Shown one piece after another: positions 1-6,897 of a DNA stretch of 14,148 bases (positions within the stretch are counted from its first letter, which is position 1; every line of letters starts with the position of its first letter). Source of the stretch: an uncultured Clostridia bacterium (GTDB taxonomy: Bacteria > Bacillota > Clostridia > Monoglobales > Firm-18); the NCBI GenBank assembly GCA_937914775.1, contig CALDNB010000238.1, forward strand, positions 1 through 14,148, given 5' to 3'. A program made the position numbers and the translations under genes. The notes beneath the pieces were generated by a model. It was not told where the DNA came from, did no database searches, and saw only the letters and a program-made list of their open reading frames with translations.

Positions 1-460
1 CGCTATGTGCTGTACCGTTAACTGCGCAGTATGATGCAGTATATGTAGGATACTGTGCATAATTTGTATAAGCTATGTTTCCTATACAACTGTTATAAGT
101 AATTTTTCTGGCATCGCCTGTACCGTTATTGTAAACCAATCCGCCAACAAAGCTTCCGTATCTATTGCCAGAGGTAATAGCTGTTGTAACATTGGCAAAT
201 GAAGCGCAGTTTTTAAAAGAAATACTTGCACAGGTTCCGCCGCCAATAAAACCTGCTGTGGAATTGTTTGCTGTCACCGTTACGGTATCATAAACATAAC
301 AGTTTTCGAAAACTGATACCGAGCTATTAAAAGCCTGACCCGCAAAAGCGGCCGCGTAATTAGCTGTTGTTGCAAGTGATGAATCGGCAATTGCAAGATT
401 TTTAATAGAAACACTAGTACCTCTAATACCGGCAAACAAAGCCGCATCCTGTTTAGAACC
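1..460 (-). other. Beta-helix / GLUG-like repeat segment of a surface protein (fragment)
   Basis: In the same frame as the Dus start, residues 46-198 show a loose repeat of about 30-45 residues: a small-residue turn (LFAGI, AFAGQ, GFIGG, SFVGG) followed by a strand ending in a K/E-N-L/C ladder position (SVSIKNLAIADSS, SVSVFENCYVYD, SISFKNCASFANV, KITYNSCIGN). Such repeats form right-handed parallel beta-helices in large secreted or cell-wall proteins of gut Clostridia, and phrases like IKGLYYN before an LFAGI-type turn occur in those families. No signal peptide, anchor or stop is inside the window. The piece is therefore an internal fragment of a larger protein, joined to dus by real fusion or, more likely, by misassembly. 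Confidence 0.6.
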
Positions 461-595
461 GTTATAGTAAAGACCTTTTATGCTTATCATCTCTGTAGTA
501 CACATAGTTGCGCCGTACTCCATTGCCAGTTCGCGAAACGCCCTGTCCGTTACTCCTGCCATAGGTGCCAGACATAATTTAACGGGCAAGTTCAT
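1..595 (-). CDS. dus: tRNA-dihydrouridine synthase N-terminus running in frame into a beta-helix protein (partial, probably chimeric)
   Basis: An open frame of 198 codons starts at ATG 595-593 and leaves the window without a stop. Residues 1-38 are a textbook Dus start: LAPMAGVTDRAFRELAMEYG (9-28), then TEMIS (34-38). This is the first beta-alpha unit of the FMN-binding TIM barrel of enzymes that reduce uridine to dihydrouridine in tRNA. From about residue 49 the protein is no longer Dus; it becomes a repetitive Gly/Ala/Ser/Asn/Thr-rich sequence (listed separately). The catalytic Cys and the rest of the roughly 320-residue enzyme are absent. The start is firm: AGGGAGGG (604-611) sits 8 nt upstream, and the ATG overlaps the end of ppx by 17 nt, suggesting translational coupling. 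A real dus gene probably begins here, but its continuation has been replaced, most likely by an assembly misjoin at about 455-490. Confidence 0.8.
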   Translation of the reverse strand, partial: MNLPVKLCLAPMAGVTDRAFRELAMEYGATMCTTEMISIKGLYYNGSKQDAALFAGIRGTSVSIKNLAIADSSLATTANYAAAFAGQAFNSSVSVFENCYVYDTVTVTANNSTAGFIGGGTCASISFKNCASFANVTTAITSGNRYGSFVGGLVYNNGTGDARKITYNSCIGNIAYTNYAQYPTYTASYCAVNGTAHS

Positions 596-1460
596 AAAGT
601 ATTCCCTCCCTGAGTCCGCTTCGGGTTACAAATATCTCTTTGGAATTCACACATTCAATCAAGGCTTTTGCAATAGTAAAACCGCCTTTTATGATATCTG
701 CTCTTTTCTTTTCTATTATAACATTTTTCAGTATATTTTGCAATGGCATATTATTAACATAATTGATAATCTCTTTTGTGCGATTTGCCGTTAATCTGTA
801 ACTGTCCTGGTCTTTTGCGCCGTCTATTCTGGCTACCACACTTGCCGTTCCTCCAAGTGCCACAACGGGAACGTCTTTTACGTTTTTTAAAAAATCAAGT
901 TTTTCAAATTCTTCCTTAAGATATAGATAGGCTTTTTCGGTGCAGTCTTTTTCGTCATAATTTTTAATATAGTTTTCTGTTATGGAAACGGCTCCGAAAG
1001 GCATACTTATCATACCTGCAATTTCACCGTCGCATACTGCAATAATTTCGGTACTTGCTCCGCCTATGTCCATTATCACGCAGGAATTTACGGACAAAGA
1101 ATACATTACACCAAGGTAATCGTAACGTGCTTCTTCCATACCGTCAATTATATTAAGTGAAATACCCATTTCCAAAAGAGGCTTTGTTATTACCTCCTTG
1201 TTTTTTGCCATTCTCATAGCCGCCGTTGCAACTGCGACAATTTTTTCGGTATTAAAACTATCGGCGTAGTTTTTAAAACGTTTTACAGCATCTAATGTAC
1301 GTGCAACAGGCACAGGTTTCAGCATCATATCGCAAGACAGATTTTCACTCAAACGGACATTTTCCCTGTAACGTTTTAGTATTTCAATTTTTCCGTCTTT
1401 AACATCTGCTATTGACATTCTTACGGCATTTGAACCTAAATCAATTATAGCAACACGCAC
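579..1460 (-). CDS. Exopolyphosphatase / guanosine pentaphosphatase family protein (Ppx/GppA, short form)
   Basis: A 293-residue ASKHA-fold phosphatase of the Ppx/GppA family, which hydrolyses terminal phosphate from polyphosphate or from pppGpp. Visible motifs are the first phosphate loop DLGSNAVRM (7-15), the EEAR motif with the likely catalytic Glu (109-112), the second phosphate loop DIGGASTE (131-138), ALGGTASVVA (201-210) and the C-terminal TRSGLREGILYE. The protein stops after the two actin-like lobes and lacks the extra HD-type domain of long Ppx/GppA proteins, so it belongs to the short form found in many Gram-positives. The start is GTG (1460-1458) with AAAGGAA (1471-1477) 10 nt upstream. 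An intrinsic terminator of guaB lies directly before this ribosome site. The stop lies inside the first codons of dus. The true substrate cannot be read from sequence. Confidence 0.9.
   Translation of the reverse strand: MRVAIIDLGSNAVRMSIADVKDGKIEILKRYRENVRLSENLSCDMMLKPVPVARTLDAVKRFKNYADSFNTEKIVAVATAAMRMAKNKEVITKPLLEMGISLNIIDGMEEARYDYLGVMYSLSVNSCVIMDIGGASTEIIAVCDGEIAGMISMPFGAVSITENYIKNYDEKDCTEKAYLYLKEEFEKLDFLKNVKDVPVVALGGTASVVARIDGAKDQDSYRLTANRTKEIINYVNNMPLQNILKNVIIEKKRADIIKGGFTIAKALIECVNSKEIFVTRSGLREGILYELAR
604..611 (-). promoter_or_regulatory. Ribosome binding site fixing the dus start
   Basis: AGGGAGGG on the minus strand lies 8 nt before ATG 595-593, inside the last codons of ppx. It shows that the Dus-like frame is a genuine gene start and not a chance open frame. 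Confidence 0.7.
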
Positions 1461-1478
1461 AAAAATTCAATTCCTTTC

Positions 1479-1510
1479 AAAAAAATAGCGTCCTCGCGTA
1501 GCGAAGACGC
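1479..1510 (-). terminator. Intrinsic terminator after guaB
   Basis: Read on the minus strand, GCGTCTTCGC, loop TAC, then GCGAGGACGC form a 10-bp stem with one G-U pair (arms 1501-1510 and 1488-1497). TA and a run of seven T follow. It sits 12 nt past the guaB stop and ends only 2 nt before the ppx Shine-Dalgarno, leaving no room for a separate ppx promoter downstream of it. Confidence 0.85.
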
Positions 1511-1521
1511 CGTAATTTGTT

Positions 1522-2988
1522 TTATATATCTCCGTTTACTGTATAGTTTGGTGCTTCTTTGGTTATATAAATATCGTGAGGATGGCTTTCTTTAAGTCCT
1601 GCACCTGTGATTTTAACAAACTTGCCATTTTCTTTTAATGACTCGATATCAGGAGTACCGCAGTAACCCATACCTGAACGAAGTCCTCCTAACAACTGGA
1701 ACACAGTGTCTGAAAGAAGTCCCTTATAAGGCACACGGCCTTCAACACCTTCAGGAACAAGTTTTTTACTGTTTGTCTGGAAGTATCTGTCTTTACTTCC
1801 TTTAGCCATAGCAGCAAGTGAGCCCATACCGCGATATACTTTAAACTGTCTGCCCTGATAAATTTCGCTTTCACCGGGTGATTCCTCGCAACCTGCAAAC
1901 AGACTGCCAAGCATAACTACGTCTGCACCTGCAGCAATCGCTTTAACAATATCACCGCTGAATTTAATACCGCCGTCTGCAATAACGGGAACGCCGTATT
2001 TTTTACCAACCTGAGCAACGTCATAAATTGCAGAAATTTGCGGAACACCGATACCTGATACTACACGGGTAGTACAGATTGAGCCGGGACCTATACCTAC
2101 TTTAACAGCATCTGCACCTGCTTTAATAAGGTCTTCTGCTGCTTCTGCAGTTGCAATATTTCCTGCAATTACGGGGATATCAAAATGTGATTTTACAAGT
2201 TTTAAACACTCAATTATATTTTTTGAATGTCCGTGAGCAGAGTCTAAAACCAAAACGTCTGCTTTTGCGTCAATCAATGCTTTAGCACGTTCTAAAACGT
2301 CTTTTGTTACACCGATTGCAGCGCCTACCAAAAGTCTGCCGTTGTCATCTTTTGCAGCATTAGGATAACGTTCTGCCTTTTCAATATCTTTAATAGTAAT
2401 TAAGCCCTTTAAGTATCCGTCTTTGTCAACGATAGGCAATTTCTCAATTTTGTTTTTCTGCAAAATTTCCTGTGCCTGATCTAAAGTTGTGCCTTCGGGT
2501 GCTGTAACAAGATTTGTGCTTGTCATACAGTCTTTTAATTTTTTTGAAAAATCCTTTTCAAAACGCAAATCACGGTTCGTAAAAATACCAACCAGTTTGC
2601 CATCAACTGTAATGGGAACACCGCTGATTTTATATTTTGCCATAAGTGCATCTGCATCTTCCAAAGTATTGTCAGGTGCCAATGAGAACGGGTCAACAAT
2701 AACACCGTTTTCTGAACGCTTAACTTTGTCAACCTCTGTTGCCTGATCTGCAATAGTCATATTTTTGTGAATGACACCTATTCCGCCTTCACGGGCAATA
2801 GCAATAGCAAGACGTGACTCAGTAACAGTATCCATAGCCGCACTCATAATCGGAATATTTAACTTTATATTTTTTGTTAAAACTGTGTTTAATTTGATTT
2901 CATCAGGTGTTACATCTGATTTTTGCGGAACAAGCAAAACGTCATCAAATGTAAGTGCCTCTTTTATAAATTTTTCATTGTAATCCAA
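1522..2988 (-). CDS. guaB: Inosine-5'-monophosphate dehydrogenase
   Basis: IMP dehydrogenase oxidises IMP to XMP with NAD+, the committed step of guanine nucleotide synthesis in the cytoplasm. The protein has 488 residues, the normal family length. In order it shows ALTFDDVLL at the N-terminus, a tandem CBS (Bateman) module at about 95-205, the catalytic loop GIGPGSICTTR with the nucleophilic Cys at about 305, the phosphate-binding DGGI and GSLFAGCEESPGE segments, the RGMGSL loop, and the mobile-flap region ending in YKG. I chose TTG at 2988-2986 because AAGGGGTG (2996-3003) lies 7 nt before it. A longer frame from 3009 would put this site inside the coding sequence. The gene has its own promoter (3029-3058) and terminator (1479-1510), so it forms a transcription unit of one main gene. 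Confidence 0.97.
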   Translation of the reverse strand: MDYNEKFIKEALTFDDVLLVPQKSDVTPDEIKLNTVLTKNIKLNIPIMSAAMDTVTESRLAIAIAREGGIGVIHKNMTIADQATEVDKVKRSENGVIVDPFSLAPDNTLEDADALMAKYKISGVPITVDGKLVGIFTNRDLRFEKDFSKKLKDCMTSTNLVTAPEGTTLDQAQEILQKNKIEKLPIVDKDGYLKGLITIKDIEKAERYPNAAKDDNGRLLVGAAIGVTKDVLERAKALIDAKADVLVLDSAHGHSKNIIECLKLVKSHFDIPVIAGNIATAEAAEDLIKAGADAVKVGIGPGSICTTRVVSGIGVPQISAIYDVAQVGKKYGVPVIADGGIKFSGDIVKAIAAGADVVMLGSLFAGCEESPGESEIYQGRQFKVYRGMGSLAAMAKGSKDRYFQTNSKKLVPEGVEGRVPYKGLLSDTVFQLLGGLRSGMGYCGTPDIESLKENGKFVKITGAGLKESHPHDIYITKEAPNYTVNGDI

Positions 2989-2995
2989 AATTTTA

Positions 2996-3003
2996 CACCC
3001 CTT
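2996..3003 (-). promoter_or_regulatory. Ribosome binding site selecting a TTG start for guaB
   Basis: AAGGGGTG on the minus strand, 7 nt before TTG 2988-2986. No comparable site precedes the upstream TTG/ATG pair at 3009-3004. Confidence 0.75.
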
Positions 3004-3028
3004 CATCAAAATTATGTATATTTTACTT

Positions 3029-3058
3029 ATTATATCAAATTTTATAGTATTTAGTCAA
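3029..3058 (-). promoter_or_regulatory. Sigma-A-type promoter of guaB
   Basis: The -35 box TTGACT (3053-3058) and a perfect -10 box TATAAT (3029-3034) are separated by 18 bp on the minus strand. Transcription would start near 3022, giving a leader of roughly 35 nt. That is too short for a purine riboswitch. Confidence 0.8.
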
Positions 3059-3114
3059 TATTTTACGGGTATTATTTTTTCTGTTTTTAAAGAAAATAAA
3101 CTTGAGGTGATATT

Positions 3115-3264
3115 ATGGAACAAAACAAAAAAAATATTGTACCAAGAAACATTACCCTGGCACTTGCCGACAGAAAAAGAACTGACAAAAATACAAATGC
3201 CAAAAGACCTTCTGACAGTGCAGTCGAAGATACAAGGGACTGGTCAATCGAGAATAAATTGTAA
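3115..3264 (+). CDS. Small DUF3787-like protein
   Basis: A 49-residue frame starts at ATG 3115 with GAGGTGA (3104-3110) 4 nt upstream and ends at TAA directly before a hairpin terminator. The gene therefore has its own start and stop signals. The protein is charged and soluble, with no signal peptide, membrane segment or cysteine. The middle reads LALADRKRTDKNTNAKRPSD and the end VEDTRDWSIENKL. From memory, the family of very small clostridial proteins DUF3787 has an Ala-rich start, a PSE/PTE-like turn and a final VE-x-x-KEW-x-x-EN motif, which this resembles; members have been linked to spores. The match is tentative and function is unknown. An overlapping 89-codon frame from 3014 lacks a ribosome site and reads as a shadow. 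Confidence 0.72.
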   Translation: MEQNKKNIVPRNITLALADRKRTDKNTNAKRPSDSAVEDTRDWSIENKL

Positions 3265-3265
3265 A

Positions 3266-3295
3266 AAAGGACTTGGGGTTTAACCCAAGTCCTTT
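3266..3295. terminator. Bidirectional terminator between the small gene and msmK
   Basis: A perfect 12-bp inverted repeat (arms AAAGGACTTGGG 3266-3277 and CCCAAGTCCTTT 3284-3295) surrounds a 6-nt loop. It lies between two convergent stops (3264 and 3302). On the minus strand the stem runs into TTTTTT, a good terminator for msmK. On the plus strand the tail is less T-rich but still AT-rich. Confidence 0.85.
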
Positions 3296-3301
3296 AAATT
3301 A

Positions 3302-4411
3302 TCAGTTAATGATTGTTTTTTCTGTATCTTTATCAAACAAGTGTAATTTGTTCATATCAAATGCAACCTTGATTTTGTCATGAGGTTTAGCAGTTGTACG
3401 AGGATTTACTCTTGCAGTAAAGTTTGTACCGTTGATTAGAAGATACAAATATGTTTCTGAACCCATTGGTTCTGTAACTTCAACGTCTGCATCAAGAACT
3501 GCACCGTCAGCCGCGCTGATGTGTGCTTCGTCATCGTGGATGTTTTCAGGTCTTACACCTGCGATAACTTCTTTACCAACATAATCTGCAAAAGCATCAG
3601 TAACTTTGCCCTGAGGAATTTTAAGCATTGTGCCGTTGAAGTTTAATGCATATCCGTCACCGTCTTTTTCCAAAGTACAGTTAAATGTATTCATTTGAGG
3701 GCTACCAATGAAGCATGCAACGAACAAGTTAGCAGGTTCTGCATAAAGTTCGATTGGTGATGCAACCTGTTGGATAATACCGTCTTTCATAACAACGATT
3801 CTTGAAGCCATTGTTAACGCTTCTGTCTGGTCGTGTGTTACGTAGATAAATGTTGTCTGCAATTTATTGTGCAATTTACTGATTTCAGTTCTCATCTGAA
3901 CTCTCAGTTTAGCATCAAGGTTTGACAGAGGTTCGTCCATTAAGAATACTTTAGGTTCACGTACAATAGCACGTCCCAAAGCAACACGCTGTCTCTGACC
4001 GCCTGATAAAGCCTTTGGCTTTCTGTCAAGCAAATGTTCAATGTCAAGGATTTTAGCCGCTTCATGAACTCTCTTATCAATTTCTGCTTTTGGTGTTTTA
4101 CGAAGTTTCAAACCAAAAGCCATATTATCGTAAACACTCATATGAGGATATAGAGCATAACTCTGGAAAACCATCGCTATATCTCTGTCCTTCGGTGGAA
4201 CGTCATTAACCATTTTATCGTCAATGTACAATTCACCTTTTGAGATATCTTCAAGACCGGCAATCATTCTAAGTGTTGTTGATTTACCGCAACCTGAAGG
4301 TCCAACCAATACAACGAACTCTTTGTCCGCGATTTCTAAATTAAAATCACTTACAGCAGTAACACCGCCTGCAAAGATTTTATAAATACCATCTAATTTT
4401 AAACTTGCCAT
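3302..4411 (-). CDS. Sugar ABC transporter ATP-binding protein, MsmK/UgpC/MalK type
   Basis: A 369-residue cytoplasmic ATPase that powers carbohydrate uptake (CUT1) ABC importers. Visible motifs are Walker A GPSGCGKST (37-45), Q-loop VFQSYALYPH, signature LSGGQRQR (135-142), Walker B with VFLMDEPLSNLDAKLR (155-170), the H-loop His at about 193, then a C-terminal TOBE-type regulatory domain as in MalK. ATG at 4411-4409 is chosen over the upstream start at 4450 because GGGGAGG lies 7 nt before it, and MASLKLDGIYKIF is the usual family start. No permease or sugar-binding gene is nearby, so like B. subtilis MsmX it may serve several transporters encoded elsewhere (inference). Its own weak promoter and the terminator at 3266-3295 suggest a single-gene unit. 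Read-through from rsuA is also possible. Confidence 0.93.
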   Translation of the reverse strand: MASLKLDGIYKIFAGGVTAVSDFNLEIADKEFVVLVGPSGCGKSTTLRMIAGLEDISKGELYIDDKMVNDVPPKDRDIAMVFQSYALYPHMSVYDNMAFGLKLRKTPKAEIDKRVHEAAKILDIEHLLDRKPKALSGGQRQRVALGRAIVREPKVFLMDEPLSNLDAKLRVQMRTEISKLHNKLQTTFIYVTHDQTEALTMASRIVVMKDGIIQQVASPIELYAEPANLFVACFIGSPQMNTFNCTLEKDGDGYALNFNGTMLKIPQGKVTDAFADYVGKEVIAGVRPENIHDDEAHISAADGAVLDADVEVTEPMGSETYLYLLINGTNFTARVNPRTTAKPHDKIKVAFDMNKLHLFDKDTEKTIIN

Positions 4412-4454
4412 TTTTATTGCCTCCCCTTTTTTCGCAATATTTTCTAACATAAAT

Positions 4455-4484
4455 ATATTAACACAAATTTAATTAGAATGTTAC
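4455..4484 (-). promoter_or_regulatory. Possible promoter of the msmK-type gene
   Basis: GTAACA (4479-4484) and TAATAT (4455-4460) lie 18 bp apart on the minus strand and would start transcription near 4448, about 37 nt before the chosen start. The 126-base gap between rsuA and this gene is very AT-rich, so this is a weak call. No clear GC-rich terminator hairpin for rsuA is visible in the gap. Confidence 0.35.
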
Positions 4485-4537
4485 CACCCAAATTCACAAA
4501 AATTTTTAAATTATTTTATATATTTTGCATAAACCAA

Positions 4538-5242
4538 CTAAATTTTGTCAGGAACAAGCAATTGTACCTCTTCTTTTTCCAGTTCTCTCATTTCCCCCAG
4601 AGGAAGATTTTCATCAAGACAAAGGTCTCCCATGGATATCCTTTTTAAATAGGTAACTTCGTTTCCTGTTTTTTCAAACATTCTTTTCACCTGATGGAAT
4701 TTGCCCTCGTATATACAAATCACAACACCGTCTTCTGCAAATTCCACTTTTGCAGGAATGGTAGTAAAATCACCTAAATCCATAGGGCTCTCCAGTAACT
4801 TTACATCCTCCTCCGTTACCTGACGTCTGGTTTTAACAAAGTATTTTTTAGGAATATGATTTTTAGGTGACAACACTTTATGAGCAAGGGCTCCGTCGTT
4901 TGTAAGGACCAACAACCCCTCTGTGTCAACGTCAAGCCGACCCACAGGAAACAAATCATAATTTGAATAAAAATCGTCTGCCAATTCTACAACTGTGGGG
5001 TATCTGTTGTCTGTTACGGCACTTACATACCCACCTGGTTTGTTAAGCATAAGGTACACGTATTTTCTGTAAACCAAAGGCTGGTCAAAAACAGTAATTT
5101 CATCATTTTCTTCGTCTATTTTAATGTCTGAATCTGTAACTAAAACTCCGTTAACTTTAACCGCACCTTTTCTGGTTAACTTTTTTACTTCTTTTCTTGT
5201 ACCTACGCCCATATTGGCAAGTATTTTATCAAGTCTTTCCAT
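4538..5242 (-). CDS. rsuA: 16S rRNA pseudouridine synthase, RsuA/RluB family
   Basis: A 234-residue pseudouridine synthase. The N-terminal S4 RNA-binding domain (about 1-60) starts with MERLDKILANMGVGTRKE. The catalytic domain has the family signature GRLDVDTEGLL (101-111) with catalytic Asp104, preceded by YLMLNKPGGYVSA and followed by KKYFVKT and EGKFHQVKRMF. RsuA converts U516 of 16S rRNA to pseudouridine, while RluB/RluF act on 23S rRNA. Single-domain length and the S4 start favour the RsuA branch, but the exact target base is inferred. ATG at 5242-5240 has AAAGGA about 8 nt upstream, overlapping the stop region of the aminotransferase gene; the intergenic gap is 12 nt. It is the last gene of the long string that begins at rnfC. 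Confidence 0.9.
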   Translation of the reverse strand: MERLDKILANMGVGTRKEVKKLTRKGAVKVNGVLVTDSDIKIDEENDEITVFDQPLVYRKYVYLMLNKPGGYVSAVTDNRYPTVVELADDFYSNYDLFPVGRLDVDTEGLLVLTNDGALAHKVLSPKNHIPKKYFVKTRRQVTEEDVKLLESPMDLGDFTTIPAKVEFAEDGVVICIYEGKFHQVKRMFEKTGNEVTYLKRISMGDLCLDENLPLGEMRELEKEEVQLLVPDKI

Positions 5243-5254
5243 TATTTATTCCTT

Positions 5255-6421
5255 TCATCTGTGACAAGATACAAATTTATCTATTCTGTCAAGGGCTCTG
5301 TTAATTGCTTCTATTGAATAAGCATAAGAACATCTTACATAACCCTCTCCGCTTTCGCCAAAAGCGTCTCCCGGCACTACCGCCACCTTTTGCTCCTTTA
5401 ACAGGGTTTCACAAAAAGTATTAGAGTCCATTCCCGTTGACTTGATACTTGGGAATACGTAAAAAGCACCAAGAGGCTCAAAACACTTAAGTCCCATCTG
5501 GTTAAATGCTTCATATATTACTTTTCTTCTGTAATTATACTCTGAAACCATAGCCCCGATGTCATTATCTCCGTTTTTAACCGCCTCTATAGCCGCATAC
5601 TGGCTGACGGTAGGAGAACTCATTATTGCGTATTGATGAATTTTAGTCAAAGGTGCAATTATGTCAGGATGACCACACACATAGCCAAGACGCCAGCCCG
5701 TCATAGCATAAGCCTTTGAAAAACCGCTTACCAGAATTGTTCTGTCACGCATTTCAGGGAATTCTGCAATAGAGCGATGTTTTCCGCCGTAAGTAAGTTC
5801 TGCATATATTTCGTCAGACATAACAAAAATGTCAGTATCCTTTAACACTTCAACTATGGCTTTCAATTCGTCATAAGTCATAACAGCCCCTGTGGGGTTG
5901 TTGGGATAAGGCAACACCAGCAATTTGGTTTTTGGTGTTATTGCTTTTTTAAGTGCCTCGGGAGTTAATTTGAAATTGTCCTCCTCCTTTGTAACAATAG
6001 AAACAGGAACGCCTCCCGCCATCTGAACACAAGGAACATAGCACACGAAACTGGGCTGAGGAATAAGTACCTCGTCGCCGGGAGAAACAAGCGCCCTGAT
6101 TGTCAGGTCGATGGCTTCGCTTCCGCCCACAGTTACTAAAACTTCATTATTATAATTGTATTTTAAGTTAAACCGTCTGTCCAAATAGTTACATATTTCT
6201 TCCCTCAAATTTGCAAGACCGCTGTTTGAAGTATAATAAGTGTGTCCTTTTTCAAGGGAATAAATACCTGCATCTCTTATGTGCCAGGGCGTTACAAAGT
6301 CAGGCTCACCTACGCCTAAAGAAATAGCATCAGGCATCTGTGCCACCAAATCAAAAAACCTTCTTATCCCTGACGGTTTCATATCAGTTATTACTTTATT
6401 GATTTTATCTTTTATTATCAT
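5255..6421 (-). CDS. PLP-dependent class I/II aminotransferase (AlaT/YugH-like)
   Basis: A 388-residue fold-type I aminotransferase of full length. Visible sites are GVGEPDFVTP near the N-terminus (36-45), TYYTSNSGL (61-69), PNNPTG (173-178) with the PLP-contacting Asn, SDEIYAEL (202-209) with the pyridine-N Asp, the PLP lysine K236 in SGFSKAYAMTGWRLGY, and a C-terminal GYVRCSYA with the likely carboxylate-binding Arg. It resembles B. subtilis YugH/AlaT, alanine transaminase, and that gene also sits beside an Lrp-type regulator. The amino donor cannot be fixed from sequence; aromatic or aspartate aminotransferase is possible. Its ATG overlaps the stop of the Lrp gene (6418-6421, ATGA), so the two are translationally coupled. 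Confidence 0.92.
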   Translation of the reverse strand: MIIKDKINKVITDMKPSGIRRFFDLVAQMPDAISLGVGEPDFVTPWHIRDAGIYSLEKGHTYYTSNSGLANLREEICNYLDRRFNLKYNYNNEVLVTVGGSEAIDLTIRALVSPGDEVLIPQPSFVCYVPCVQMAGGVPVSIVTKEEDNFKLTPEALKKAITPKTKLLVLPYPNNPTGAVMTYDELKAIVEVLKDTDIFVMSDEIYAELTYGGKHRSIAEFPEMRDRTILVSGFSKAYAMTGWRLGYVCGHPDIIAPLTKIHQYAIMSSPTVSQYAAIEAVKNGDNDIGAMVSEYNYRRKVIYEAFNQMGLKCFEPLGAFYVFPSIKSTGMDSNTFCETLLKEQKVAVVPGDAFGESGEGYVRCSYAYSIEAINRALDRIDKFVSCHR

Positions 6422-6897
6422 GATATCACTGCTCTTTCGTCTTTTCCTTCTTTAGCGAACAGTACTCCGTCCTGTTTGTACTTTTTAAGTATAAAGTTGG
6501 TTTTAGTTGAAGTAACGTGTTCCATTGTAGAAAGTTTTTCCGCCACAAATAAGGCAACTTCTTTCATTGTTCTGCCCTCAATTGTAACAGCAATATCAAA
6601 ACCACCTGATATAAGGTAAACACTTTTTACCTCAGGGTACTGATAAATACGCTCAGCAATTTTATCAAAGCCCTCTCCTCTTTGGGGAGTTACTTTTAAC
6701 TCAATTTGTGCGGCAACAAACTCTCTGTCTGTTTTTTCCCAGTTGATAAGGGCGTTGCTTCTTAAAAGAATCCCTTCCTCTGTCATTTCCTCAATTTCTT
6801 TATCCACTTGTTCAACAGACATATCAAGCATAACCGCTATCTGGTGGTGCTTTAGTTCTGCATTCTGTTCAAGTAAAGATAGAATTTTATTTCTCAT
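6418..6897 (-). CDS. Lrp/AsnC-family transcriptional regulator (AlaR-like)
   Basis: A 159-residue protein with an N-terminal winged helix-turn-helix (1-50, with HHQIAVMLDMSVEQVDKEIEEM as the recognition unit) and a C-terminal RAM domain (about 60-145) of alpha-beta type, which in this family binds amino acids and drives oligomerisation. The RAM domain shows GEGFDKIAERIYQYPEVKSV and YLISGGFDIAV. Length is normal for the family. The gene starts at ATG 6897 in a one-base overlap with the rnfB stop (TAATG), with AAAGGAA about 10 nt upstream inside rnfB, and overlaps the aminotransferase by 4 nt. The pair mirrors B. subtilis alaR-alaT, where the regulator senses alanine. The ligand here is inferred. 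Confidence 0.9.
   Translation of the reverse strand: MRNKILSLLEQNAELKHHQIAVMLDMSVEQVDKEIEEMTEEGILLRSNALINWEKTDREFVAAQIELKVTPQRGEGFDKIAERIYQYPEVKSVYLISGGFDIAVTIEGRTMKEVALFVAEKLSTMEHVTSTKTNFILKKYKQDGVLFAKEGKDERAVIS

Noticed and set aside
1..595. A novel Dus/beta-helix fusion protein as a new biological system
   Set aside because: The junction sits in a short word common to both families, close to the window edge, and removes the whole catalytic core. A matching artefact is present at the other edge.
2989..3060. A purine or guanine riboswitch before guaB
   Set aside because: The predicted leader is about 35 nt, with no room for an aptamer, and no conserved core is seen.
3014..3283. An 89-codon plus-strand frame overlapping the small gene
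   Set aside because: It has no ribosome site, starts in the guaB promoter region and runs through the terminator hairpin. The 49-codon frame has all the signals.
4412..4537. A terminator hairpin after rsuA
   Set aside because: Only weak A/T-only pairings are present. No GC-containing stem with a T-run could be found.
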